NCBI RefSeq assembly: GCF_030246845.1 | Contig: NZ_CP126889.1 | Span: forward strand, 1 to 64,000 | Source of the DNA: Enhydrobacter sp. | Lineage (GTDB): Bacteria; Pseudomonadota; Alphaproteobacteria; Reyranellales; Reyranellaceae | Reading direction: 5' to 3' | Length of the DNA stretch: 64,000 nucleotides | Part shown: positions 1 to 9,902 of the stretch, one piece after another | How the letters are laid out: each line of letters starts with the position of its first letter | How positions within the stretch are numbered: the stretch's first letter is position 1 | Notes under the pieces: model-generated | What the model was told of the DNA's origin: nothing | The model's database searches: none | The model's input: the letters and a program-made list of their open reading frames with translations, nothing else | Made by a program: the position numbers and the translations under genes

Positions 1-2404
1 CGGGCTCGCGGCAGGGGATCGGCCCGATGGTTGGGATGTCGCCGGGCTTGGGGGAGAAGGCGAAGGTGGCGCGGCAGCGCTGGCCGTTGCGGCGCTCGAC
101 GACGAGCTCGTTGCGGGGCTGCAGGTCGACCAGGTAGACCTCGCCGTCGTAGCCGACCGGGGCGGTGGCGCGGCTCGACTGCAGGGTGGCGATGCTGCCG
201 AGGGGGATCGGCCGGCCGGCCTCGTCCTTGAGCCGCACCAGAGCGCCGTGGCTGGTCTTGATGGGGAAGCGCACGACGACGCCGGAGCGGTCCTGCGGGC
301 GGACCTCGCGGGTGGTGTAGGGCACGGTGGCGTCGACCGGCACGTCGGTCGGGTCGATCGAGAGGTGGTTGAGCTCGAAGGCGCGCAGGTCGGGCACCAG
401 CACCTGGCCGGCGGCGTTGGTGACGCCGGCGTCGCGGTTCTCCTGCTGCACGTGCACGCCCGGCACGCCGTCGGTGTCGACCACGGCGAAGCTGTCGTCG
501 ATGCGGTTGGAGGCGAACAGCCCGCCGCCGGCCCAGGAGACGGCGCCGCGGGCCTCGGCCTGGAAGGTGGTCTGGCCGGCCAGCCGGTCGACGCCGCCCA
601 GCGCCAGGCCCCAGGGCGACTTGTACTGCAGCTCGGCGAACTCGTGGTCGGCATTGACGTCGGAGCCGCCGCCGAACAGGCGCCAGCCCCAGTCGCCGAT
701 CACGTCGGCGGTCTGGCTGGCCTGCAGCTGGGCCGCGCGCTCCTGGTTGGTGGCGCTGGCGCTCAGCCCGGCCGAGCTGCGCCGGCCCAGCGGCACGGTG
801 AGGCCGACCATCACGCCGCGCCCGCCGTAGCCGGCGAGATCGTCGTAGGCGGTGGCGTAGAGCGAGACGTTGTCCAGCACCTGGGCCGACCAGGTGGCGG
901 AGACGAGGTGCGTGCTCTGGGCCGGCTGGAGATAGAAGAACTGGCCGTAGGCCGAGACCGTCTGCACCATGGCGGCGGCGCGCTCGATGCCGTTGTAGGC
1001 GACGCTCAGCGAGCCGTACTTGCCGAGCGCCAGGCCGGCGCTGGCGTTGATCTGCAGCTGCGCCGCCGGCTGGCCGTTGGCCGCGGCGATGTCGGCGAAG
1101 TTGAAGCTGGCGAAGGTCGCCGAGGCGGCGAGGTTCAAGGGCTGGCCGAGCCGCTGCAGGCCGACCGTGACCTGGCCGCCGGTCCCGCCCGAGCCGCCGC
1201 TCACGGCGGCGGCGAGGTTGACGGCGGCGAGGTCGAAGGCGTTCCAGACCAGCCCGGCGCCGCCCATGAAGACGCCGTCGGTGCCCTCGGCATGGGCCTC
1301 CACGGTGAAGGCGTCGGACAGGCCGCGCCGCCAGGTGGCCGCGCCCGCGGCGGCGCCGTAGTCGTTGCTGATCAGCCCCCAGTTGCGCCGCACCAGCCCG
1401 CCCTCGAGCGAGAAGGTCTGCAGGCCGGGGGCCAGCAGCGAGGCGCTGGCGTAGAACGGCAGCTCGGTCGTCACCTGGCGGCCGAGCGCATTGGTCACGG
1501 TCATCATCACCGTGCCGGCGCCGGTGATGACCGGCAGCTGCGGCACTTGGAACGGGCCGGGCTGCACCTCGCGGCTGAGCACGCGGTTGCCGTTGACCAG
1601 CACGTCGACCGTCGAGGGCACGGCCACCGTGCCGCTGACCACCGGCAGCGGGAAGGTGACGAGGTCGGGCCGCATCGAGAAGTCGGACGTGACCTGGCCG
1701 CCGCCCAGCCGCACCGGGCGGGTCCAGCTGAGGCCGCCGCTGATGAAGTCGCCGGCGCGGTAGCGCATCAGGTCGTCGGGGTCGGAGTAGACGTAGGTCG
1801 AATCGAGGCGGATCGCCGAATAGCCGCTGAGCCCCGCCGGGTTGCCGCCGACATAGGCCAGCAGGCCGTTGGACAGCACCCCCCAGGGCGAGAAGGCGCG
1901 GAAGTCGAACAGGCCGCTGCCCACCCCCGGGGTGCCGGGGCCGAGCCCCAAGGGATTGGTCGAGCTGGCGGTGACGTCGTAATTGAGGGTGGCGCCGATG
2001 CCGCTCTCGACCGTGCCGCCGCTGCCCGGCGTCGTGCCCGCCACCTCGAGCAGCTCGGGCAGCAGCCGCTTGGGCCCGGCCGTGACGTGCAGGGTCTGGG
2101 TCGGCGCATCGAGGCGGGCGGCGAAGTCGGGGAGGTCGGCGAGCTTCACCAGCTTGTCCGGGGTCTCGGCGGTGGCCGCGGGGACGCGAAAGCCCAGCTC
2201 GCGCAGCGCGTCGCGCCGGGCGTAGAGCGCGCCGTCGCGCTGCACGAACTCGCCGATCTTGCCGGTCGGATAGCCGTTGACCACCACCTCCAGAAGCAGC
2301 GTCTCGTCGGCCAGCGCCGGCCTCGGCCGCGCCATCACCGCCGACAGCACGACGATCGCCGCCACCAGCGCCGCCCGCAGGATCGCCCCGCCGTCACCGG
2401 CCAT
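1..2404 (-). CDS. Archaic chaperone-usher pilus outer-membrane usher (partial, runs off window start)
   Basis: Outer-membrane usher that would assemble and export pilus subunits. Translation from the ATG at 2404 gives a signal peptide (basic start, then a hydrophobic stretch ending near ALADE), an N-terminal domain with the typical LLLEVVVNGYPTG segment, a long beta-barrel with FDFRAFSPWG and LVNGNRVLSREVQPGPF plug-like motifs, and a C-terminal part with VVRFPIKTSHGALVRL. About 801 codons lie in the window and no stop is reached, close to the usual 780-860 residues, so little is missing. It starts 21 bases after the chaperone stop, so the two are probably co-transcribed. The start lies within a short direct repeat (three copies of a CATnCACGTCACCGGC-like unit at 2400-2436), which offers alternative ATGs; upstream ones hit a stop. 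The family is recognised from motifs and operon context. Confidence 0.9.
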   Translation of the reverse strand, partial: MAGDGGAILRAALVAAIVVLSAVMARPRPALADETLLLEVVVNGYPTGKIGEFVQRDGALYARRDALRELGFRVPAATAETPDKLVKLADLPDFAARLDAPTQTLHVTAGPKRLLPELLEVAGTTPGSGGTVESGIGATLNYDVTASSTNPLGLGPGTPGVGSGLFDFRAFSPWGVLSNGLLAYVGGNPAGLSGYSAIRLDSTYVYSDPDDLMRYRAGDFISGGLSWTRPVRLGGGQVTSDFSMRPDLVTFPLPVVSGTVAVPSTVDVLVNGNRVLSREVQPGPFQVPQLPVITGAGTVMMTVTNALGRQVTTELPFYASASLLAPGLQTFSLEGGLVRRNWGLISNDYGAAAGAATWRRGLSDAFTVEAHAEGTDGVFMGGAGLVWNAFDLAAVNLAAAVSGGSGGTGGQVTVGLQRLGQPLNLAASATFASFNFADIAAANGQPAAQLQINASAGLALGKYGSLSVAYNGIERAAAMVQTVSAYGQFFYLQPAQSTHLVSATWSAQVLDNVSLYATAYDDLAGYGGRGVMVGLTVPLGRRSSAGLSASATNQERAAQLQASQTADVIGDWGWRLFGGGSDVNADHEFAELQYKSPWGLALGGVDRLAGQTTFQAEARGAVSWAGGGLFASNRIDDSFAVVDTDGVPGVHVQQENRDAGVTNAAGQVLVPDLRAFELNHLSIDPTDVPVDATVPYTTREVRPQDRSGVVVRFPIKTSHGALVRLKDEAGRPIPLGSIATLQSSRATAPVGYDGEVYLVDLQPRNELVVERRNGQRCRATFAFSPKPGDIPTIGPIPCREP

Positions 2405-2425
2405 TCACGTCACCGGCCATCCACG

Positions 2426-3157
2426 TCACCGGCCATTCACGGCAACCGGCTGGTCGATCGCCCCGTCCGCGCCGCTGCCGGTGAGGCGCAGGGCGCCGCC
2501 CGGCGGCCGGCCGGCCAGGCGCCAGCGCCGCGTCGTGCCGGCCAGCAGATAGGGCGAGACGTTCTTGGTCTCCACCGCCACCGTCGCGCCGCCGGCCGCG
2601 CGCAGCGCCAGATCGTGCACCTTGAGATGGCGGGTGCCGTCGTTGACGCCGACCAGGAAGCTCTGCCCGCCCGCGCTCTCGACGTGCCACGTCACGTGCG
2701 GCGCCACCCGCGCCTGCGGCAGGACGAAGATCGGGATCGAAAGACGCAGCGCCACCTGCACGATGCCCGGCGCCGCCGGCGGCGGGATCTGGTCGACCAG
2801 GATGCGGTAGGTCGCCTCGCGCTCGGCCGGCAGGCGCCGCAGCACCAGCCGGATCACCTGGCTCGCCCCCGCCGCGATCGTCCCCAAAGGCGGGCTGGCC
2901 AGCAGCGCGTCGGTGTCGTCCAGCTCCACCTCGCCGTTCTCGTTCTGGCGCCATCCGTACGCCCGCACCTGAAACGACGTCTGACCCGCGCTCATCACCC
3001 TCAGAACCGCCGCCTTCTGCCCCGGCGCCAGCTCGATCGTCACAGGCAATACCGTCAGCGCCTGCGCCTGCGCAGACACTGCACCCGAACCCAGGACAAG
3101 CGGCGCAGCCATGAGGGCGAGCGCCATCGCACGCAAAACTCTTGCAAGCGCGTTCAT
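2426..3157 (-). CDS. Periplasmic pilus chaperone, archaic (CsuC-like) type
   Basis: Periplasmic PapD-like chaperone that would hold pilus subunits before the usher takes them. The 243-residue product has a signal peptide (about residues 1-32, ending AQAQA), an N-terminal immunoglobulin-like domain with the family pattern LTVLPVTIELAPGQ and the YRILVDQIPPP strand near the middle, and a C-terminal domain with KVHDLALRAAGG and NVSPYLLAGTTRRW. Length fits the family (about 240). It sits between the subunit gene and the usher, all on the minus strand. The subunit-like protein upstream and the YRILVDQ/P-rich loop point to the archaic (sigma) clade, as in the Csu pili of Acinetobacter. Confidence 0.9.
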   Translation of the reverse strand: MNALARVLRAMALALMAAPLVLGSGAVSAQAQALTVLPVTIELAPGQKAAVLRVMSAGQTSFQVRAYGWRQNENGEVELDDTDALLASPPLGTIAAGASQVIRLVLRRLPAEREATYRILVDQIPPPAAPGIVQVALRLSIPIFVLPQARVAPHVTWHVESAGGQSFLVGVNDGTRHLKVHDLALRAAGGATVAVETKNVSPYLLAGTTRRWRLAGRPPGGALRLTGSGADGAIDQPVAVNGR

Positions 3158-3223
3158 CGACAGGCTCCTCGAGAGGGGAAGGAGCTTCGCGGCCTCGTTG
3201 GGCCGCAGCGGCAGTTGTGTCGC

Positions 3224-3730
3224 CTAGAAGCTCACCGTGGCCGTGATGGTATCGGTATACGCGCCCGGTGCGGGGAACTGGCCGGCCGGAATGCGACCGT
3301 AGACGGTATTTGCCTGCGCAGCACCGTTGCCGGTGCCGGTCAGCGTGTCGGTGCCGACCGTCTGGCCCCAGTTCTGCGTCCGCGCGGAATCGCGATAAAG
3401 GGCATAATTGAGCTGTGCCGCGCCGTTTGCCATGCAGCGCGTGGTCACTGTCGCACCACAGGTTCCGGCGTTGAGGCCGACATTCCACGCCGTCGTATTG
3501 GTGCAGGTGACCGTCACGGTGGAAGTGGCGTCCGTCTGCGCCCCGGCATAGGTGCCGAAGGCCAGATTGGTCGCCGAGATGTTGCATGTTGCCTGCACAG
3601 TGGCAGTCACCTGGAAAGTCGCCGTCGCCGTGCCGGCCGCTTCCGCGAGCTCCGCCGGCAAACCGACCGCCGCAATGGCGGTCAACGCCAAGCCCGTACG
3701 CATAAACCCTTTGCGCAATATGCTTATCAT
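3224..3730 (-). CDS. Spore coat U domain pilus subunit
   Basis: Secreted pilin of the spore-coat-protein-U (SCPU) family, the major subunit type of archaic chaperone-usher pili. From the ATG at 3730 the product is 168 residues: a signal peptide (MISILRKGF then hydrophobic, cut near LAEAAG), then FQVTATVQATCNIS at the mature start, four cysteines, FGTYAG, LNYALYRDSA and the C-terminal YTDTITATVSF strand typical of the family. A longer reading exists to 3811, but the extra 27 residues precede the signal peptide and look non-coding. It is the first gene of the operon subunit-chaperone-usher; 66 bases separate it from the chaperone. Further minor subunits and the tip adhesin, if any, would lie beyond the window. 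Confidence 0.88.
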   Translation of the reverse strand: MISILRKGFMRTGLALTAIAAVGLPAELAEAAGTATATFQVTATVQATCNISATNLAFGTYAGAQTDATSTVTVTCTNTTAWNVGLNAGTCGATVTTRCMANGAAQLNYALYRDSARTQNWGQTVGTDTLTGTGNGAAQANTVYGRIPAGQFPAPGAYTDTITATVSF

Positions 3731-4005
3731 GAGATTAACCCCAAACACCCTGGTCCAATGGTTTGGGGAGTAACATATATCGCACTTTCGCCGCAATACC
3801 TTTTTCTGCACTTAGACAGCAATCTTAAAGTGCCGTGGCAGGAATGCCACGGCCTCATTGTGCGGTATCGTACGGGCTGACACCCCCGACCGGGCCCCCA
3901 ACTCAACCGGACGATCTGACCGTCGTCGTTTCGCAACGAGTGTTTCTGCACTTCTCGTCGCCCACGTGAACGACATCCACTTCCTCCAGGTCCATGTCGT
4001 CCGTT

Positions 4006-4754
<749 letters not shown>

Positions 4755-4758
<4 letters not shown>

Positions 4759-5735
4759 GCCCTGAGCCGCCGCGCCAGCAGCAGGATGAAGAACGGTCCG
4801 CCCGCGACGGCGGTCACCAGCCCGAGCGGGATCTCGGCCGGCGGCAGGGCGGCGCGGGCGATCGCATCGGCCAGCGTCACCACGATCGCGCCCACCAGCG
4901 CCGAAGCCGGCAGCAACGGCTTGTGCAGCGGGCCGACCAGCCAGCGCGCGATGTGCGGCGCGGCGAGTCCCACGAACGCGACCAGCCCGCCGAACGCCAC
5001 AGCCGCCGCCACGATCACCGACCCGGCCAGCACCGCCTGCGCCACCACGCGGCGCGTGTCGAGGCCGAACGCCGTCGCCATGGTCTCGCCGAGGCCGAGA
5101 AGATCGAGCCGGCGCGCGAACAGCAGCGACAGCGCGAGGCAGGCGATCGCGATCGCGGCGAGCAGCGCGATGCCCGGCCAGCTCGGCGTCTGGATGCCGC
5201 CCAGCACCCAGCTCATCACCACCTGCAGGCTCACCGTCTCGTCGGACAGCGCCAGCATCAGGAAGGAACGCAGCGCGCCCAGGATCGCCGCCATCGCCAC
5301 GCCCGCCAGCAGCAGCCCGGCCGCATCGACCGCGCCCGCGACGCGCGCGATCCCCAGGACCAGCATCGTGGCGCCCCAGGCCCCGGCGAAGGCGAGCAGC
5401 GGCAGCAGCAGGGCTTGCGGCAGCGCGAGCGGCACCAGGAGCGCGACCGTCGCGCCGACCGCGGCGCCGCCCGCCGAACCCAGCAGGTAGGGCTCGGCCA
5501 GGGGATTGCGGAACACGCCCTGGTAGATCGCGCCGCCCAGTCCCAGCAGCGCGCCGACCAGCGCCGCCGCCACGACGCGCGGCAGGCGCCACTCGATCAG
5601 CAGCCGGCTCGCCATCGAGGGATCGCCGGCGAAGGCGCGCCAGAGATCGGCGGGCGAGGCCCAGCTCGCGCCGGCGCAGGCCGCGAGCGCGAGCGCGGCC
5701 AGCAGGCAAAGCGCGAGGCCGGGCCAGGCTCTCAT
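4755..5735 (-). CDS. btuC: Vitamin B12 ABC transporter, FecCD-type permease
   Basis: Inner-membrane permease of the FecCD/BtuC family. 326 residues, nearly all hydrophobic helices with short polar links. Visible family marks are RLPRVVAAALVGALLGLGG near the N-terminus, NPLAEPYLLGSAGG, the WVLGG loop, GLVAFVGLAAPHIARWLVGP (the segment contacting the ATPase) and a C-terminal GGPFFILLL helix. It overlaps both neighbours by four bases (ATGA at 5732-5735 and 4755-4758), so btuF, btuC and btuD should be translated as one coupled unit. The start at 5735 is chosen because it makes that overlap and directly precedes a normal first helix. Confidence 0.9.
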
Positions 5736-6601
5736 CGCCCCGTTCTTGCCGGATGGAGAAGCGCCGCGAGATGCTCGATGCCGTCGACCGTGCGCGGCCC
5801 GGGGATGAGAAGCTCGGCGCGGTTCACGGCATGGGCGCGGCCGGCGCGCACGGCGCGCAGATCGGCCCAGCCCGGCTCGGCGATCAGCGCCGCGAGATCG
5901 CGCGCGCCGCCCGCCCACAGCAGGACATCCGGATCGGCGGCGAGGATCGCCTCGGGCGAGACCTGCGCCAGCATCGCCGTGCCTTCGAGCGCGAAGCGTC
6001 CGCCGGCGCGCACGATCGCGTCGCCGGTATAGGTGCCTTCGCGCGCCACCAGCATCAGGCCGTTGCCGAGCCGGCCGGTGATCATGATGGTGCTCGGCGC
6101 CGGCTCGGCTGCGAGGCGCGCCGCGACGCGCGCGAGCCTGTCGGCGAACTGCATCGCCACCTCCTCGCCGCGCGCCGTCACGCCCGTCATCCGCGCCACC
6201 AGGCGGATGTTGGCGAGGATCTCCTCGACGCTGCGCGTCAGCAGCACCAGGACCGGCACGCCGATCCGCTCCATCGGCTCCACGAGCTGGTGCGCGGCCT
6301 GGCGCGCGGGTGTCACGATCACGAGATCGGGCCGGAGTGCCGCGATCGCATCGACCGAGAAGCCGAGCCGCCCGCCCACCGCCGGCCGGTCGAGCACCTG
6401 CGGCGGATAGCGCGTGTAGGCATCGATGCCGACGATGCGGTCGGCCAGCCCCAGCGCCGTCACGATCTCGGTGTTCGACGAGAAGATCGGCACGATCCGC
6501 CGCGGCGGCGCCGCGAGCGTCACCGCGCGACCGAACGCATCGTGCACCGTGACCGGCTGCGCGTGCGCGAGCGATGCGAGAGACGCGAGGAACAGTGTCA
6601 T
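5732..6601 (-). CDS. btuF: Vitamin B12 periplasmic binding protein
   Basis: Class III periplasmic binding protein delivering corrinoids to BtuCD. 289 residues from the ATG at 6601, with VTVHDAFGRAVTLAAPPRRI at the mature start, ADRIVGID, RPDLVIV, ETLI-like helix SVEEILANIRLVARMTG, the connecting helix and a C-terminal WADLRAVRAGR motif, as in BtuF/FhuD relatives. The predicted signal peptide is odd: it begins MTLFLASLASLAHAQ with no basic residue. The start codon lies inside one arm of the dispersed palindromic repeat, and in-frame sequence further into the repeat encodes basic residues (KIPRLRLG) that would complete a normal signal, so the true start may be an unusual upstream codon. Confidence 0.85.
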   Translation of the reverse strand: MTLFLASLASLAHAQPVTVHDAFGRAVTLAAPPRRIVPIFSSNTEIVTALGLADRIVGIDAYTRYPPQVLDRPAVGGRLGFSVDAIAALRPDLVIVTPARQAAHQLVEPMERIGVPVLVLLTRSVEEILANIRLVARMTGVTARGEEVAMQFADRLARVAARLAAEPAPSTIMITGRLGNGLMLVAREGTYTGDAIVRAGGRFALEGTAMLAQVSPEAILAADPDVLLWAGGARDLAALIAEPGWADLRAVRAGRAHAVNRAELLIPGPRTVDGIEHLAALLHPARTGR

Positions 6602-6670
6602 CCCGAGGCGAAGCCGAGGGATCTTTGGCAGTTGCCGACCGAAGATCCCTCGCTGCGCTCGGGATGACAC
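6595..6670. repeat. Dispersed palindromic repeat, full copy
   Basis: Two inverted arms (GTGTCATCCCGAG... and ...CTCGGGATGACAC) separated by about 20 bases. One arm contains the btuF start codon; the other lies 26 bases beyond the btuB stop. It may form a strong hairpin between btuB and btuF and so separate their transcript levels. Confidence 0.9.
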
Positions 6671-6696
6671 AGTCGTTGTGCTGCCGACAGAGGCGA

Positions 6697-8895
6697 TCAA
6701 AACCGCACCCTCACCCCCGCCACCACCTCGCGGCCCATCATCGAGTTGCCGCACGAGCCGTTCTGAGCGGCGAGGTTGGCGCGGCAGGGATTCTGGTCGA
6801 GGGCGATGAAGACCGGGTCCTGGTTGACGTCGAGGATGTTGTTGATCGCGGCGAAGAAGGTCACGCCCTTGTGCGGCTCGATCTCGAGGCGCGTGCTCCA
6901 CACCCAGAAGGCGCTCTTCTCGTACACCGTCACGTTGCGCACCTGGCCCGGGAAGTAGACCGGCGACAGCGCCTCCTCGGTATTGTACCACATCGGTCCG
7001 CGCAGCACGCCGAGGAGCTGCACGCTCCACGGCAGCTCGCCGTCGAGCCGCTCGTAGCGCGTGCCGATCGAGAGCCCGTAGCGGTTGATGCGCGTGGCCT
7101 GGCTCGAGTTGGCGCCGGTGAGCTCGGCGCCGTAGTCGGTCATGGTGAAGTTGTAGTAGCCGTTGCCGTAGAGGCTCCAGCGCTCGCCCTCGCCCACCGA
7201 CAGGCCCAGCAGCCGCGGGATGTCGGCCTCGGCCTGCAGCTCCAGCCCCTGGATCAGGATGTCGCCGGGGTTGTTCTGGTACTGCGAGACGACCACGCCG
7301 CCCTGCGAGGAGATCCGCACCGACTGGATGCGGTTGCTGATCACGTTCTGGAACAGCGCCAGATCGAGCCGCGCGTTCTTCGTCGCGATCGTGCCGCCCA
7401 GCTCGAGCTGATGGCTGGTCTCGGGACTGAGGTTGGGATTGCCGAAGATGGTGTTGCCGATCGGCGTCGTCGTGAAGTTGGCGCCGAGCTCGGTCGCGGT
7501 CGGCGCGCGGAACCCGCTCGAGGCGCCGAAGCGGCCGGTCAGCCAGCCTGTGACCTGCAGCGTCGTGCCGACCGACCAGGTCGTGGCCCGGTAGTCCACG
7601 CTGCCCGGGATCAGGGTCGGCGCGTTGGGCGTGGCGAGCAGCGAGGTCGTGCCCCAGGTCTGGCGCACGCCGGCGCGCACGGTCAGGCGATCGTCGAACA
7701 GCTTCTGCGCATCCTCGGCGTAGAGCGCCCAGACATTGTCGGTCTCGTTGTTGTCCTGCGGCGAGAGCTGCGTGACGGCCGGGCCGCCGGCGCGAAAACG
7801 GTACGAGATGATCCAGCTCCGCTCCCAGTCGACGCCGGCCAGCAGCTCGTTGGACGGCCAGAACCTGTAGCGCGGCTGCACGCGCACGCCCTCGATGTCG
7901 ATCCGGCGATGGTTGTGGTCGGTGAAGGTGCGCGCGGGCGGCGCGATCAGGCTGGTGAGCGGCGACGGGTTGTTGAGGTCGTCGACGTCCTGGACGTAGT
8001 AGCCCTGCGCGAAGAGATGGCCGCGTCCGTCCGGCGTCTTGCCGTTGTAGCTCACGTCGATCGACTGGTTGTAACGCGTGTCGAAGGCGAAGATGTTGGC
8101 GCTCGAGCCGCGGAAGCCGGCGCCGTAGACGCCGTCGGTGCGGATCGTCGTGTCGATGCGGTTGTCGTCGTCGATCTGCCAGCCGACGGCACCGGTGCCA
8201 CCCATGCGGCTCCACGCGGTGTTGAGCTCGACCTGGCCGCCGCCCACCTGATAGTCGTCCTGCTTGCCGCCGGAGAGGCCGAGATACCAGTCGACCCCCT
8301 TGTAGGTGCCGCCGTTCTGCAGCCTGCCCTCGATCAGGCCGAACGAGCCCGCGTCCATCTCGGCCAGCGTGCCGGGCGCGGTGCGGCCGGTCTTGAGGAT
8401 GATGTTGACCACGCCGCCCATGTTCTGGCTGCCGTAGATCACCGAGGCCGGGCCGCGCACGATCTCGATCCGCTCGACGTCGGCGACCGAGAGCTTGGAG
8501 ATGTTGGCGGTGCCGGCGCGATGGCCGTTGATCAGGATCAGCACCTCGCTCTTGTAGTCGCGACCCTGCCCTTCCGTCGCGCCGCCGCGGATGTTGAGCG
8601 AGGTCTGGCCCTGGGTCCACTGGCTCATGAAGCCGACGGCATTCTCGGACAGAAGATCGGTCACCGACCTGGCCGTCGACCTGGTGATCTTCTCGCCATC
8701 GATCACCTGCACCGTGCCGGCGACGCTCGTCACCGGCTCCGGCCGGCCGGTCGCCGTGACCACCGTCTCCGGCATCACGGCCGCGTCCTGCGCGACGGCA
8801 GGCGACAGCCACAGCACACAGCCGGCCAAAGATGCGCCGGCCAAGCGGAAGAAAGACGACGAAGATGGATTCGACAAGACGGACTCGCGGCACAA
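6697..8895 (-). CDS. btuB: TonB-dependent vitamin B12 receptor
   Basis: Outer-membrane receptor importing corrinoids with TonB energy. 732 residues: signal peptide ending AVAQDA, a TonB-box-like ETVVTATG at about residues 43-50, plug domain with VTDLLSENAVGF, INGHRAGTAN, VERIEIVRGPASVIYGSQNMGG, then a 22-strand barrel and the terminal aromatic residue (VRVRF). The plug pattern RGPASVIYGS and NIRGG are typical of BtuB/CirA-like receptors. A cobalamin riboswitch lies in its leader, and the transporter genes follow, so the B12 assignment is well supported by context. Next stop codon is followed by a palindromic repeat before btuF. Confidence 0.92.
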   Translation of the reverse strand: MCRESVLSNPSSSSFFRLAGASLAGCVLWLSPAVAQDAAVMPETVVTATGRPEPVTSVAGTVQVIDGEKITRSTARSVTDLLSENAVGFMSQWTQGQTSLNIRGGATEGQGRDYKSEVLILINGHRAGTANISKLSVADVERIEIVRGPASVIYGSQNMGGVVNIILKTGRTAPGTLAEMDAGSFGLIEGRLQNGGTYKGVDWYLGLSGGKQDDYQVGGGQVELNTAWSRMGGTGAVGWQIDDDNRIDTTIRTDGVYGAGFRGSSANIFAFDTRYNQSIDVSYNGKTPDGRGHLFAQGYYVQDVDDLNNPSPLTSLIAPPARTFTDHNHRRIDIEGVRVQPRYRFWPSNELLAGVDWERSWIISYRFRAGGPAVTQLSPQDNNETDNVWALYAEDAQKLFDDRLTVRAGVRQTWGTTSLLATPNAPTLIPGSVDYRATTWSVGTTLQVTGWLTGRFGASSGFRAPTATELGANFTTTPIGNTIFGNPNLSPETSHQLELGGTIATKNARLDLALFQNVISNRIQSVRISSQGGVVVSQYQNNPGDILIQGLELQAEADIPRLLGLSVGEGERWSLYGNGYYNFTMTDYGAELTGANSSQATRINRYGLSIGTRYERLDGELPWSVQLLGVLRGPMWYNTEEALSPVYFPGQVRNVTVYEKSAFWVWSTRLEIEPHKGVTFFAAINNILDVNQDPVFIALDQNPCRANLAAQNGSCGNSMMGREVVAGVRVRF

Positions 8896-8954
8896 TATCC
8901 GTCACCGCAAAGCCCATCAGGACACCCCGCCCGATGCGTTCGCGCGTGACCGCG

Positions 8955-9125
8955 GTGCGTGGCAGGTCTCCTGGCTCGCGGGTCCTCGCTCTCGACCACC
9001 TTCCCGGAACGTCGGACGTTCCAGTGGCACAACGGTCGAGCGCTCGCCGCTTACAGTTGCGGGGGCAGCCGCGGCTTGCACCGCGTTCCCTTTTGATCCC
9101 TTGCGGGAACCACGGCGCACTTTCT
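8955..9125 (-). promoter_or_regulatory. Cobalamin riboswitch (B12 element)
   Basis: Read on the minus strand the leader carries all hallmark blocks of the AdoCbl riboswitch: GGGAACGCGGTGCAAGCCG near 9075-9092, then GCTGCCCCCGCAACTGTAAG (about 9048-9067), GCCACTGG (about 9023-9030), GGGAAGG, CGAGGACCCG, and the 3' B12 box AGCCAGGAGACCTGCC at 8961-8976. The box ends about 65 bases before the btuB start. It should repress btuB (and probably the operon) when adenosylcobalamin is plentiful. Confidence 0.95.
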
Positions 9126-9180
9126 GGCAGCGGCCATGCACATCGTCAAGGCTCGCCTTCTTTTTCTCGCTCCACACATG

Positions 9181-9207
9181 GTGTCATCGCTCCGCTGGGG
9201 ATGACAC
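9181..9207. repeat. Short palindromic repeat variant
   Basis: A 27-base minimal copy with only the outer arms (GTGTCATC and GATGACAC) around CGCTCCGCTGGG. It lies between the riboswitch promoter side and the next plus-strand gene. Confidence 0.7.
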
Positions 9208-9283
9208 CGCCCTGTCGATGAGTTCCGCCCGCGCTGCGATGAAGAAGATTGCCATCGCGCGTCGCGCGGCAAACAATGAAGCG

Positions 9284-9895
9284 ATGGAGACGAAAGACAT
9301 GATCGACGAGCCCCGGCGGCTGATCGCCCTCGTGTCCCTCGCCGCCCTGGCGGCCCTGCCGATGGCCGGCGCGACCGGCACCGCGCACGCACAGGCGCCG
9401 CGGCCGCAGATCGATGCGACGGCGCAGCCGATGCCCAGCGAGCCCGCCTTCCGCGATCCCAGGACCGGCCAGGTGTGGACGCCGTCCAATGTCGGCGAGG
9501 ACGGCAAGCCGGTCGCGCCCGACGACCGCGCCTTCGATCCGCGCAACCAGGCCGCCGCCGCGCGCGGCGTGATCGACCAGACGGTGCCCACGCATCGCGT
9601 CGGCTCGGTGCCGATCGCGGCCGGACCGAAGGTGCCGCTGGTCGATATCGACAATCTCTCGCTGCACGTGACGCCGGGCCGCCGCTGGCGCGCCGTGCTC
9701 TACCTCAACAACAACTCGGCCAGCACCGTCTCGCCCGTCGTCGCCTGCCAGTTCGAGAATGGCGGCCGCGCCGTCGAGCGCACGCGCGGCCTGCTGCCGC
9801 CCACCTCGGGCGGCGAGCGCGTGGGCTTCGCGGTCTACGGTCCGCGCAGCACCACTTTCGTCGACTCGGTCCATTGTCGCGTCGAGCAGCCCTGA
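9284..9895 (+). CDS. Secreted protein of unknown function
   Basis: Not recognised as a named family. From the ATG at 9284 the product is 203 residues with a clear signal peptide (hydrophobic LIALVSLAALAALPMAG, cut near AHAQA). The mature part has a Pro-rich start, FRDPRTGQVWTPSNV, then a likely beta-rich domain with LYLNNNSASTVSPVVACQFENGG, two cysteines and a C-terminal VDSVHCRVEQP. A second ATG at 9299 would also work; the reading frame is open further upstream but only through the riboswitch and btuB region. It ends eight bases before the LysE gene and may share its transcript. Confidence 0.75.
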   Translation: METKDMIDEPRRLIALVSLAALAALPMAGATGTAHAQAPRPQIDATAQPMPSEPAFRDPRTGQVWTPSNVGEDGKPVAPDDRAFDPRNQAAAARGVIDQTVPTHRVGSVPIAAGPKVPLVDIDNLSLHVTPGRRWRAVLYLNNNSASTVSPVVACQFENGGRAVERTRGLLPPTSGGERVGFAVYGPRSTTFVDSVHCRVEQP

Positions 9896-9902
9896 GCGCG
9901 CC

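Noticed and set aside
248..3880. 1210-codon open frame on the plus strand
   Set aside because: It lies opposite the usher, chaperone and subunit genes. Its product is Ala/Arg/Gly/His-rich with no domain, as expected from the antisense of GC-rich genes.
6574..8949. 791-codon open frame on the plus strand
   Set aside because: Antisense of btuB; no protein character.
8591..9283. Long 5' extension of the secreted protein at 9284
   Set aside because: The extension runs through btuB antisense and the cobalamin riboswitch; the signal peptide begins at 9284 or 9299.
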